From Pseudaminobacter salicylatoxidans (lineage in GTDB: Bacteria; Pseudomonadota; Alphaproteobacteria; Rhizobiales; Rhizobiaceae), in assembly GCF_003148475.1 (NCBI RefSeq), contig NZ_QGGG01000003.1, positions 62,001 to 126,000 of the forward strand: a stretch of 64,000 bases of DNA, given 5' to 3'. The position numbers and the translations under genes were made by a program. Shown here one piece after another: positions 45,924 to 53,811 of this stretch. Within the stretch, counting starts at the first letter, position 1, and every line of letters begins with the position of its first letter. The notes under the pieces are model-generated. The model saw only the letters and a list, made by a program, of their open reading frames with translations, was not told where the DNA came from and searched no databases.

Positions 45924-45966
45924 AAATCGCCCGCCAGGCATCTGCTTTGGCGGGCGATTTCGTTTT
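45924..45966 (+). terminator. Rho-independent terminator after 45896
   Basis: AAATCGCCCGCCA (45924-45936) and TGGCGGGCGATTT (45948-45960) make a perfect 13-bp stem with an 11-base loop, followed by CGTTTTC. It separates convergent genes and could serve both. Confidence 0.88.
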
Positions 45967-45995
45967 CACGCTTGAGGCATTTGCCCCAGCTTTGA

Positions 45996-47327
45996 TCAGG
46001 CCGGCAGCGCCTCGGAAAACAGGACCGGCTGCCCCCGCCCCGGCGCGACGATCTCGCCTTCCCACATCACCCGCGTGCCGCGAATGATGGTGCCGACGGG
46101 CCAGCCCTTCACTTCCCTGCCGTCATAGGGCGTCCAGCCGGCCCTGGATCCGGCCTGCTCGTTGGTGATGGTCTCGCGGCGCTTCATGTCCACGACGGTG
46201 AAATCCGCATCGTAGCCGGCCGCGATGCGGCCCTTGCGCGCCATGCCGAACAGGCGCTGCGGGCCGTGGCTGGAAAGATCCACGAAACGTTCCAGCGTCA
46301 GCTTTCCGGCATTGACGTGGTCGAGCATGATCGGAACAAGCGTCTGCACGCCGGTCATGCCCGAGGGCGAGGCCGGATAGGGCTTTGCCTTTTCCGCAAG
46401 CGTATGCGGTGCGTGGTCGGAGCCGAGCACATCGACGATGCCCTGGCTGATGCCATGCCAGACGCCATCGCGGTGACGGGCATCGCGCACCGGCGGGTTC
46501 ATCTGGATCAGATTGCCGAGCGTCGCATAATCCTCCGACGACAGCGTCAGGTGATGGGGCGTCGCCTCGCAGCTCGCCACATCCTTGTGATGTTCGAGGA
46601 AATCGATCTCTTCCGCCGTCGAGATGTGCAGCACGTGAATGCGCGCGCGCGCCTCGCGCGCAATGCGCACGAGGCGCTCGGTGCAGAGCAGGGCTGCGAT
46701 CTCGTCACGCCAGACCGGATGCGAGGAGGGATCGCCCTCGATGCGTTCGCCGAGACGTTCACGCAGGCGGAACTCGTCCTCCGAGTGGAAGGCGGCGCGG
46801 CGGCGCGTATTCTTCAGGATCGAGCGAACGCCCTCGTCATCCTCGACCAGAAGATCGCCGGTGGAGGAACCCATGAAAACCTTGATGCCCGCCGCACCCG
46901 GCAGGCGTTCCAGCTCGGCGACGTCCTTCGCGTTCTCGCGCGTGCCGCCAACCCAGAACGCGAAGTCGCAATGCATGCGGTTCGTGCCGCGGGCAACCTT
47001 GTCGGCCAGCGCCTCTTCGCTCGTGGTCAGAGGATTGGTGTTGGGCATCTCGAAAACGGCGGTGACGCCGCCCAGAACCGCCGCGCGCGAGCCGGTTTCC
47101 AGATCTTCCTTGTGCTCCAGCCCCGGCTCACGGAAATGCACCTGGCTGTCGACCACGCCCGGCAGGATATGCAACCCCCGGCATTCGATGGTTTCGGCGG
47201 CCGAAGCCTGGCGCAGATCGCCGATCGCGGCGATGCGGCCATCGCGCACGCCGACATCGCGCACGCCCGCGCCATCATGATTGACGACCGTGCCGCCCTT
47301 GAGGATGAGGTCGAAAGTCGCTGTCAT
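45996..47327 (-). CDS. pyrC: Dihydroorotase (amidohydrolase family)
   Basis: 443 residues, the COG0044 type. It cyclises carbamoyl aspartate to dihydroorotate in pyrimidine synthesis. Recognised motifs are IKVFMGSSTGDLL with the lysine that is carboxylated in family members, RIHVLHISTAEE, CEATPHHLTL, and DVLGSDHAPHT. The first metal motif reads DSQVHFREPG, so the first His of the usual HxH is Gln62 while His64 is kept. It is full length and otherwise intact, so it may still be active. It is divergent from ygfZ. Confidence 0.88.
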   Translation of the reverse strand: MTATFDLILKGGTVVNHDGAGVRDVGVRDGRIAAIGDLRQASAAETIECRGLHILPGVVDSQVHFREPGLEHKEDLETGSRAAVLGGVTAVFEMPNTNPLTTSEEALADKVARGTNRMHCDFAFWVGGTRENAKDVAELERLPGAAGIKVFMGSSTGDLLVEDDEGVRSILKNTRRRAAFHSEDEFRLRERLGERIEGDPSSHPVWRDEIAALLCTERLVRIAREARARIHVLHISTAEEIDFLEHHKDVASCEATPHHLTLSSEDYATLGNLIQMNPPVRDARHRDGVWHGISQGIVDVLGSDHAPHTLAEKAKPYPASPSGMTGVQTLVPIMLDHVNAGKLTLERFVDLSSHGPQRLFGMARKGRIAAGYDADFTVVDMKRRETITNEQAGSRAGWTPYDGREVKGWPVGTIIRGTRVMWEGEIVAPGRGQPVLFSEALPA

Positions 47328-47397
47328 TTGCCACCTTGCTCCTGGGTTTCGTGGGGCTTACGTAATGACCAGTCGATTTTCAAGTCAGGTTATGTCC

Positions 47398-48261
47398 ATG
47401 CCTTCAACCCCGCTTCCCGACCGCACCCTCATTTCCGTGACCGGAGCGGACGCCGAGCATTTTCTGCAGAACCTGATCACCACCGATCTCGACGCGCTTG
47501 GCGAGGGCGAGGCAAGGCCCGGCGCGCTGCTGACCCCGCAGGGCAAGATCATGTTCGATTTCCTGATCTCACGCGCTGGTTCCGGCGGTTTCCACGTTGA
47601 ATGCCGCGCTGACATCGCCGACGATTTCCTGCGCCGGCTGATGCTCTACAAGCTGCGCGCCAAGGTGGAGATTGCCAAGCAGGAACAGACGCTTGTGGGC
47701 GTTTCGTGGGATTCCGATTCACCGGCTTCCAGCAACGATTCAATTTCGGTGCGCGACAACCGATTCAGGGAGCCGGCAGCAGCCTGGCGCATCTATGCCG
47801 CCAGCATCCGCGCAACGGCGGACCTTGCGGGGTGGCACGCCTATCGCATCGCCAGTGGCGTTGCCGAAAGCGGCAGCGACTACGCCCTGGGCGATGCTTT
47901 TCCGCATGACGTGCTGCTCGACGAAACCAATGGCGTGGGTTTCCGCAAAGGCTGCTATGTCGGTCAGGAGGTCGTGTCGCGCATGCACCATCGCGGCACC
48001 GCACGCCGCCGCGTGATGCTGGTTTCGGCCGACACGCCCCTGCCCGATCCGGGCACCGGCATCCTCGTCAATGGCCGCAACATCGGCACGCTCGGTTCCG
48101 TTTCCGGCGCGCACGGCCTCGCCATCGTGCGGATCGACCGGGTGAAGGACGCGCTTGACGATGGCGCCGCGATCGTTGCGGCCGAAATCCCCCTGACGCT
48201 CTCCATTCCGGCCTGGGCGAAATACACCCTTCCCCAGCAAGCCGGCGCGGAGGAGACATAA
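47398..48261 (+). CDS. ygfZ: YgfZ/GcvT-like folate-binding protein
   Basis: 287 residues. The diagnostic KGCYVGQEVVSRMHHRG motif (near residue 183) identifies YgfZ, a tetrahydrofolate-dependent protein that helps Fe-S cluster maturation or repair. The ATG at 47398 has AGG eight bases upstream and homologues begin near MPSTPLPDRTLISV; ATGs at 47392 and 47365 are alternatives. Its stop is followed directly by the start of the next gene with no gap. Confidence 0.93.
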   Translation: MPSTPLPDRTLISVTGADAEHFLQNLITTDLDALGEGEARPGALLTPQGKIMFDFLISRAGSGGFHVECRADIADDFLRRLMLYKLRAKVEIAKQEQTLVGVSWDSDSPASSNDSISVRDNRFREPAAAWRIYAASIRATADLAGWHAYRIASGVAESGSDYALGDAFPHDVLLDETNGVGFRKGCYVGQEVVSRMHHRGTARRRVMLVSADTPLPDPGTGILVNGRNIGTLGSVSGAHGLAIVRIDRVKDALDDGAAIVAAEIPLTLSIPAWAKYTLPQQAGAEET

Positions 48262-48876
48262 ATGGCCGACAGGGCCGGCGCGCCGCAGCGTGCCTGGCAG
48301 CGCATGCTTTCGGGCCGCCGTCTCGACCTGCTCGACCCGTCTCCGCTTGACGTGGAGATTTCCGACATTGCGCACGGGCTGGCCCGCGTGGCCCGCTGGA
48401 ACGGTCAGACTGAGGGCGATCACGCCTTTTCGGTCGCGCAGCATTCGCTGCTGGTGGAAGCGATCTTTTCGAGACAGGCGAAGGCCCCCTCGCCCGACGA
48501 GCAGCTTGCCGCACTGCTGCACGACGCGCCCGAATATGTGATCGGCGACATGATCTCGCCTTTCAAATCGGTGGTCGGCGTCGGCTACAAGCAGGTGGAG
48601 CAGCGGCTGCAGCGCGCCATCCACATCCGCTTCTCGCTTGCGCCCGACATCAGCGAAAAGCTGAAAAAGGAGATCAAGCGGGCCGACCAGATCGCCGCCT
48701 ATTTCGAGGCGACGCATCTGGCCGGCTTCTCGGTGCAGGAAGCCACCAAGTTTTTTGGACGCCCACGCGGAATTTCGGCCGATGCGTTCGATCTGTCATG
48801 CCGCCCGGCCAAGACGGCGCAGGCCGCCTTCGTGAAACGCTTCACGACCATAGAACACATGCGCAAAAAGACCTAG
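48262..48876 (+). CDS. HD-domain hydrolase (YfbR/YedJ-like)
   Basis: 204 residues. The metal-binding HD pattern is visible: HSLLVEAIF (His) and LLHDAPEYVIGDMISPFK (His-Asp), with a later D in KRADQIAAYFEATH. Such proteins are phosphohydrolases; YfbR is a 5'-deoxynucleotidase, but substrate cannot be assigned here. Its ATG immediately follows the ygfZ TAA, so the genes are coupled. A nested hairpin lies after the stop. Confidence 0.9.
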   Translation: MADRAGAPQRAWQRMLSGRRLDLLDPSPLDVEISDIAHGLARVARWNGQTEGDHAFSVAQHSLLVEAIFSRQAKAPSPDEQLAALLHDAPEYVIGDMISPFKSVVGVGYKQVEQRLQRAIHIRFSLAPDISEKLKKEIKRADQIAAYFEATHLAGFSVQEATKFFGRPRGISADAFDLSCRPAKTAQAAFVKRFTTIEHMRKKT

Positions 48877-48877
48877 A

Positions 48878-48911
48878 GCAGCGGACGTTCTGACGAACGC
48901 GGCTCCGCTGC
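48878..48911. terminator. Nested hairpin between two convergent genes
   Basis: GCAGCGGA (48878-48885) pairs with TCCGCTGC (48904-48911), and CGTTC/GAACG (48886-48899) forms an inner stem with a TGAC loop. It follows the HD gene stop by one base. Confidence 0.55.
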
Positions 48912-48968
48912 CCCAGCCCGGTTTTCTTAGCTGCGTTTATGCGACGCCAGAGGATTCCGCCCCGCCAG

Positions 48969-49451
48969 TCACCCATGGTGGACCGATGTCGCCATTCTTG
49001 ACGGCGGTTGGAGCCGCTTTTCATAACACAACGCAGTCATGCCGTCGGCATAATGGTTCCGGCGCGCTGCAAAGCGCCTGTAATGACCGTTCTCGTAACG
49101 GTTGATCGCGCGCAGATTGTCCAGCCGAACGTCAACCCGCATTGCCTCGCAACCTTTCGCGGCTGCCGCCTTCTCGGCCTCGGCAAGAAGTTCACGTCCC
49201 AGGCCGCGTCCATTGACGGGGTCGACCGCAAGCGAATGGAGCCGCGCCCAGGGGCTGCCAGCCCTGTAGAACACCGCGCAATAGCCTTCCAGAACGCCAT
49301 TGTCGCAAGCGACCAGAAGCAGGACGCTGCGACTGCGGATCATGTGCCGGAAGGCGCGGCGGGACGTGCGACGATTGAGGAACGCCAATGTTTCGACTGC
49401 GACGAGCGCATCGGTGTCATCAGAACGGGCCGGACGGATTTTCGCTGACAT
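48969..49451 (-). CDS. GNAT-family N-acetyltransferase
   Basis: 160 residues. The acetyl-CoA-binding region is LHSLAVDPVNGRGLGRELLAEAEKAA (GxGLGR type), followed by RVDVRLDNLRAINRYENGHY. The ATG at 49451 (MSAKIRPARSDDTDALVAVE) is preferred over one at 49520 because the RPARSDD start is typical of the family. The target amine, peptide or small molecule, is unknown. It converges on the HD-hydrolase gene. Confidence 0.9.
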   Translation of the reverse strand: MSAKIRPARSDDTDALVAVETLAFLNRRTSRRAFRHMIRSRSVLLLVACDNGVLEGYCAVFYRAGSPWARLHSLAVDPVNGRGLGRELLAEAEKAAAAKGCEAMRVDVRLDNLRAINRYENGHYRRFAARRNHYADGMTALCYEKRLQPPSRMATSVHHG

Positions 49452-49549
49452 CGAGCCGGAAGACCTCGCAGGAAAGGCTGCGATAGCAGGCGCAACGTTG
49501 CTGCCGCTGCGATAACGCAAAGGCGCGGATAGGGTTGCGCACTTCGCGT

Positions 49550-50311
49550 TCAGGCCGCGCTGTCGCCGGGTTGGCGGGGCTTTGCCGCCCGGTGCTTGCG
49601 CAGCGCATTGAGGAAGCCTGCCCGCGCTTCGGGCGAAGCCAAGCCACGCGGCTCATAGACATGTCGGACAAAGAAAAATTCCGTCAGTCGGAACGCCTGC
49701 TCGACAGCCGCCAGTTCGGCATGCGCATCCGGCTCGCCGATCAGGAAGGCCGGCAGCGGCAAGAGCTTGTCATGCCATGGCAAACCCGCCTCCCGCGACA
49801 CTGCACGGCCCGATTTCGGCGAGACATAGACAAGCCCTTCTCGGCGGCCTGTGGCCGCGCATTCGCTGAGATCGAGGCCGAAACCGAGCTCTTCCAGCAT
49901 CACCAGTTCGAACCGCACCGCGAGTTCGCCGGCTGTCGCGACCTCGTCCAGATGCTCGATTAGCAGCCCCAGCATTTCATAGAGGTGAGGATGCGGGTCG
50001 CGTTCGGGCAACAGCCGCAGATGCGCGGCGAGCGTCTGCAATCCATAGACCGCGCATGCGCTTTCAAACAGCCGCGCGGCATTGAGTTCCAGCGCCTCGA
50101 CCTGGAACATCCCCATATGCTCGTCCAGCCGCGCGCGCCAGGTTATATCGACGCGATTGCCCGCCTGCAGCACCGGCTGCGCCTTGCGGGACCGCCCGCC
50201 GCGCACCATGCCGAGGTGGCGGCCATGGGCGCGCGTCATCACCTCAAGTATGACGCTGGTTTCGCCATGCTTGCGGGTGCCAAGGATTATGCCCTCGTCG
50301 CGCCATTCCAT
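49550..50311 (-). CDS. recO: DNA repair protein RecO
   Basis: 253 residues. It begins [43 protein letters not shown], the OB-fold of RecO, followed by a helical domain with [22 protein letters not shown]. The C-terminal part lacks the CxxC zinc motif of some RecO, as in many alphaproteobacteria. RecO helps load RecA on SSB-coated DNA. It is the last gene of the minus-strand rsh-to-recO block and lies 18 bases downstream of era. Confidence 0.95.
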   Translation of the reverse strand: MEWRDEGIILGTRKHGETSVILEVMTRAHGRHLGMVRGGRSRKAQPVLQAGNRVDITWRARLDEHMGMFQVEALELNAARLFESACAVYGLQTLAAHLRLLPERDPHPHLYEMLGLLIEHLDEVATAGELAVRFELVMLEELGFGLDLSECAATGRREGLVYVSPKSGRAVSREAGLPWHDKLLPLPAFLIGEPDAHAELAAVEQAFRLTEFFFVRHVYEPRGLASPEARAGFLNALRKHRAAKPRQPGDSAA

Positions 50312-50329
50312 GTCCGGAGATTCAGCCGC

Positions 50330-51238
50330 TCAGTGCGGGAATTCAAGTCCCATCTCGCGATAGCGCTCGGGATCGTCACCCCAGTTCTCGCGTACTTTCA
50401 CGAACAGGAAGAGATGCACCTTCTGTTCGAGGATTTCGCCGATGTCCTTGCGCGCGGCCTGCCCGATGGAGCGGATCGTCTCGCCCTTGTGGCCAAGCAC
50501 GATCTTCTTCTGGCTGTCGCGCTCCACATAGATCACCTGCTCGATGCGCACGGAGCCATCGGGCTTTTCCTCCCACTTCTCCGTCTCGACATGCGAAGAA
50601 TAGGGAAGTTCCTGATGCAGCCGCAGATAAAGCTTTTCGCGGGTGATCTCGGCCGCCAGTTGCCGCATGGGCAGATCGGAGAGCTGATCCTCGGGATAGT
50701 ACCATGGGCCGGCCGGCAGGGCCTTCGCCAGATGATCGAGGATGGCCTTGCAACCCGCTCCCGTCAGCGCCGAAACCATGAAGGTGGCATCGAAGGAAAC
50801 GCGCTTGTTGGCCTCCTCGGCCAGCAGCAGCAGGCTTTCCGGCTTCACCCGATCGATCTTGTTCAGCACGAGAATCCTGGGCTGGCGCACTTCGGCCATA
50901 TTGGTCAGGATCGCATCCGCATCGCCCCTGACGCCGCGCTCAGCGTCGATGATGACCATGACCATGTCGGCATCCTTGGCCCCGCCCCAGGCGGTGGTGA
51001 CCATGGCCTGGTCGAGCCGGCGACGCGGCTTGAAGATGCCGGGCGTATCCACGAACACGATCTGCGCGTCGTCGTGCGTGGCGATGCCGCGCACGATGGC
51101 GCGCGTGGTCTGCACCTTGTGGGTGACGATCGACACCTTGGCGCCGACAAGCTGATTGACCAGGGTCGACTTGCCGGCATTCGGCGCGCCGATCAGGGCA
51201 ACGAAGCCAGAGCGGGTGGCGGGTTCGGCTTCGCTCAC
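50330..51238 (-). CDS. era: GTPase Era
   Basis: 302 residues. The G1 loop is GAPNAGKST (17-25); the G3 DTPGIF, G4 NKID and a C-terminal KH domain (about 225-290, with GHKGETIRSIGQAARKDI) are intact. Era binds the 3' end of 16S rRNA and supports 30S assembly. Its start overlaps the rnc stop by four bases (ATGA), the common rnc-era coupling. Confidence 0.98.
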   Translation of the reverse strand: MSEAEPATRSGFVALIGAPNAGKSTLVNQLVGAKVSIVTHKVQTTRAIVRGIATHDDAQIVFVDTPGIFKPRRRLDQAMVTTAWGGAKDADMVMVIIDAERGVRGDADAILTNMAEVRQPRILVLNKIDRVKPESLLLLAEEANKRVSFDATFMVSALTGAGCKAILDHLAKALPAGPWYYPEDQLSDLPMRQLAAEITREKLYLRLHQELPYSSHVETEKWEEKPDGSVRIEQVIYVERDSQKKIVLGHKGETIRSIGQAARKDIGEILEQKVHLFLFVKVRENWGDDPERYREMGLEFPH

Positions 51239-51957
51239 TGTTCACTTCCTTCCTGGCTCCAGACGCCCTCGCGCCGGAGCATGGTTGCTGCCGCGGCCTG
51301 TTCGGCCTCGCGTTTCGAGCGGCCGGTTCCGAAGGCCGGCTCGAATTTCCCGACGCGGACGCTGACCGAAAACAGCGGATCATGGTCCGGGCCCTCGCGG
51401 CCCTCGATCCGATAGGACGGGGTCGCGCTGGCCGCCTGATGCGCCCATTCCTGCAACTCGGTCTTGGGGTCGCGACGGGCGGCTCCGCTGACCTTGGAGC
51501 GCGGCTCCCAATAACGCAGGATGAAGCTGCGGGCGGCGTCCAGTCCACCATCGAGATAGAGCGCCGCGATCAGGGATTCCAGCGCATCGGCGCGAATGTT
51601 CACGCGCTTGCGCCCCGCAAGGCTCTTCACTTCGCTGCCTGCACGGATCAGTTCAGCCAGACCGATTTCGTCGGCGATCTCGGCCAGCGCCTCGGCATTG
51701 ACCAGAGCGTTGAGCCGCACCGACAATTCGCCTTCCGCTGCCAGCGGAAAGGCCTTGAACAGCATGTCGGCAATCACCAGCCCCAGCACCCGGTCGCCCA
51801 GGAACTCGAAGCGCTCATAATCCGCGCCCGGCTTGACGCCGCGCGCACTGGCATGGGTCAGCGCGCGCTGCAAGCGTTGGAGATCGGTGAATGTATGTCC
51901 GGTGCGCTCGCGCAATATATCCGCAAGCGCCTGCCCGGTCGGTCGTTTGAGTGCCAT
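51235..51957 (-). CDS. rnc: Ribonuclease III
   Basis: 240 residues. The signature ERFEFLGDRVLGLVI (about 48-62) holds the catalytic acids, and a dsRNA-binding domain covers about 165-232 (DPKTELQEWAHQ). It processes rRNA precursors and other double-stranded RNA. It lies one base after lepB and overlaps era by four bases. Confidence 0.98.
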   Translation of the reverse strand: MALKRPTGQALADILRERTGHTFTDLQRLQRALTHASARGVKPGADYERFEFLGDRVLGLVIADMLFKAFPLAAEGELSVRLNALVNAEALAEIADEIGLAELIRAGSEVKSLAGRKRVNIRADALESLIAALYLDGGLDAARSFILRYWEPRSKVSGAARRDPKTELQEWAHQAASATPSYRIEGREGPDHDPLFSVSVRVGKFEPAFGTGRSKREAEQAAAATMLRREGVWSQEGSEQ

Positions 51958-51958
51958 G

Positions 51959-52708
51959 CTAGCGCACGAAGGTGAAGAGGCGCGAGCCGCGCACCTGCGT
52001 CGGCCACTTCCAGATCTCGAGCGGGCTGGCGCCCCCGGCGATCGAGAAGAAGATGATGTTGGCGCGGCCCACGAGATTCTCTTCCGGCACGTAGCCGACC
52101 GAGAACCGGCTGTCGGTGGAGTTGTCGCGGTTGTCGCCCATCATGAAATAGTGGCCTTCCGGCACCACGAATTCGCGCGTGTTGTCGCCGATGGAACTGG
52201 GTGTCAGATCGAGCGTGTCGTAGGATACGCCGTTGGGCAGCGTCTCGCGATAGACATCGACGGGACGATTGACCTCGGTGATGTCCGGATTGTCGATCTG
52301 GCCGACCTTCACGCGCGGAACGGCGACATCGTTGATGAAGAGCTGGCCGTCGCGCATCTGAATACGGTCGCCCGGCAGGCCGACCACACGCTTGATGTAA
52401 TCCAGCGACGGGTTGGGCGGGAACTTGAAGACCACGACATCGCCGCGCTCGGGCTCGCTGCCCCAGATGCGGCCGGAAAAGAGATTCGGCGAAAACGGCA
52501 GCGAATAGCGCGAATAGCCATAGGCCCATTTCGTCACGAAAAGGTAGTCGCCCTCAAGCAGGGTCGGGCGCATCGACCCCGAAGGGATGGAAAACGGCTG
52601 AAAGAGAAAGGTGCGAATGACCAGCGCAAGCAAAAGCGCCTGGATGATGACGCTGACCGTCTCGCCAAGCCCGCCGGATTTTTTCTCAGGTTTATCAGCC
52701 ACGCTCAT
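51959..52708 (-). CDS. lepB: Signal peptidase I
   Basis: 249 residues. One membrane anchor (about 14-36) precedes the catalytic domain. Ser45 in SIPSGSMRPTLLEGDYLF is the nucleophile and the Lys of DYIKRVVGLPGD near residue 105 is the general base. The MGDNRDNSTDSR motif is intact. It cleaves signal peptides from exported proteins, including several encoded in this window. The stop abuts the rnc start. Confidence 0.97.
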   Translation of the reverse strand: MSVADKPEKKSGGLGETVSVIIQALLLALVIRTFLFQPFSIPSGSMRPTLLEGDYLFVTKWAYGYSRYSLPFSPNLFSGRIWGSEPERGDVVVFKFPPNPSLDYIKRVVGLPGDRIQMRDGQLFINDVAVPRVKVGQIDNPDITEVNRPVDVYRETLPNGVSYDTLDLTPSSIGDNTREFVVPEGHYFMMGDNRDNSTDSRFSVGYVPEENLVGRANIIFFSIAGGASPLEIWKWPTQVRGSRLFTFVR

Positions 52709-52783
52709 CTCATCCTCAATTGTGGATTGCGTCTGGGTATAAGGGCTTGGTGCGCAAGGAGCAATGCGCGCGTCTCACGAGCC

Positions 52784-53200
52784 TCAGGAAAATGGCGGTT
52801 CTTCGACAGGCAAGGCTTCTATTATGACAAAGGCCTGGGCCAGCGGGAAATCATCGGTGATCGTCAGGTGGATGACGCCGCGATGCCCCGGCGGAAGCAT
52901 TTTTTCGAGTTGTGCCGCCGCCCCACCCGTCAACTGCATGGTGGGCTTGCCGCCGGGCAGGTTGACCACGCCCATGTCGCGCCAGAAAACACCGTGCGAC
53001 ATGCCCGTGCCGAGCGCCTTGGAGCAAGCCTCCTTCGCCGCGAAACGCTTGGCATAGGAGGCCGCGCGCTCCTTGCGCCGTTCGGACTTCGCCTGCTCGA
53101 TCCCGGTGAAGACGCGGACCTTGAAGCGCTCGCCATAGCGCTCCAGGGACTTTTCGATGCGCCTGATATCGATGAGATCGCTTCCGATGCCGATGATCAC
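52784..53200 (-). CDS. acpS: Holo-[acyl-carrier-protein] synthase
   Basis: 138 residues. [15 protein letters not shown] and [15 protein letters not shown] are diagnostic of AcpS, which transfers 4'-phosphopantetheine from CoA to the ACP serine. It is in the rsh-pyrE-acpS-lepB run, 11 bases after pyrE. In several rhizobia pdxJ lies next to acpS; none is seen here. Confidence 0.97.
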   Translation of the reverse strand: MIIGIGSDLIDIRRIEKSLERYGERFKVRVFTGIEQAKSERRKERAASYAKRFAAKEACSKALGTGMSHGVFWRDMGVVNLPGGKPTMQLTGGAAAQLEKMLPPGHRGVIHLTITDDFPLAQAFVIIEALPVEEPPFS

Positions 53201-53211
53201 GGCCCTGCCCC

Positions 53212-53790
53212 TCAGATGTTACGGCTACCCGGCTTGACCGCCGGAATGGCTGCCAGTTCCGGTGGCAGCGCATCGGCCGGATAGGCCGGGACCTCATATT
53301 CGGCGAGCGCGACCAGCGGCACACCGACATCGCTCTTGCCAGCCGAACGGTCGATGATGCAGGCGGCCGCTGCGACTTCGGCGCCCAGCTCGCGCAGGCA
53401 TTCTATCGTCTCGCGGATCGACAGGCCCGTGGTGACGATATCCTCCACGATGACGACGCGCGCACCCTTCGGGATTTCGAAGCGGCGCAGGCGGAAGACG
53501 CCCCCTTCCCGCTCAACCCAGATTGCCGGCACGCCGAGATGGCGCGAGGTTTCATAGGCCGGGATCAGCCCGCCGATGGCAGGCCCCACGACATAGTCGA
53601 TCTTGCCCGGCACTTCGGCACGGATTTTTTCCGCCAGCGCGCGGCACAGCTTCTCCGTCTTGTCGGCATGCATGAAGACGCGCGCCTTCTGCAGGAAGAC
53701 GGGACTGCGCAGCCCCGAGGTGAGGATGAAGTGGCCTTCGAGGACCGCACCCGCTTCGCGAAAAATGTCCAGAACCTGTTCGGTATTCAT
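53212..53790 (-). CDS. pyrE: Orotate phosphoribosyltransferase
   Basis: 192 residues. The phosphoribosyltransferase loop is [13 protein letters not shown] (about 115-127), and [19 protein letters not shown] is typical of the compact alphaproteobacterial enzymes. It converts orotate and PRPP to OMP in pyrimidine synthesis. It lies 21 bases after rsh and 11 bases before acpS, so it is probably cotranscribed with both. Confidence 0.96.
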   Translation of the reverse strand: MNTEQVLDIFREAGAVLEGHFILTSGLRSPVFLQKARVFMHADKTEKLCRALAEKIRAEVPGKIDYVVGPAIGGLIPAYETSRHLGVPAIWVEREGGVFRLRRFEIPKGARVVIVEDIVTTGLSIRETIECLRELGAEVAAAACIIDRSAGKSDVGVPLVALAEYEVPAYPADALPPELAAIPAVKPGSRNI

Positions 53791-53811
53791 GATGCTCCCG
53801 CAGTCATATGG

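Noticed and set aside
48886-48899. GTTC/GAAC symmetry near 48886 as an SOS box
   Set aside because: The spacing and inverted arrangement do not match the direct-repeat LexA site of alphaproteobacteria; it is part of a hairpin.
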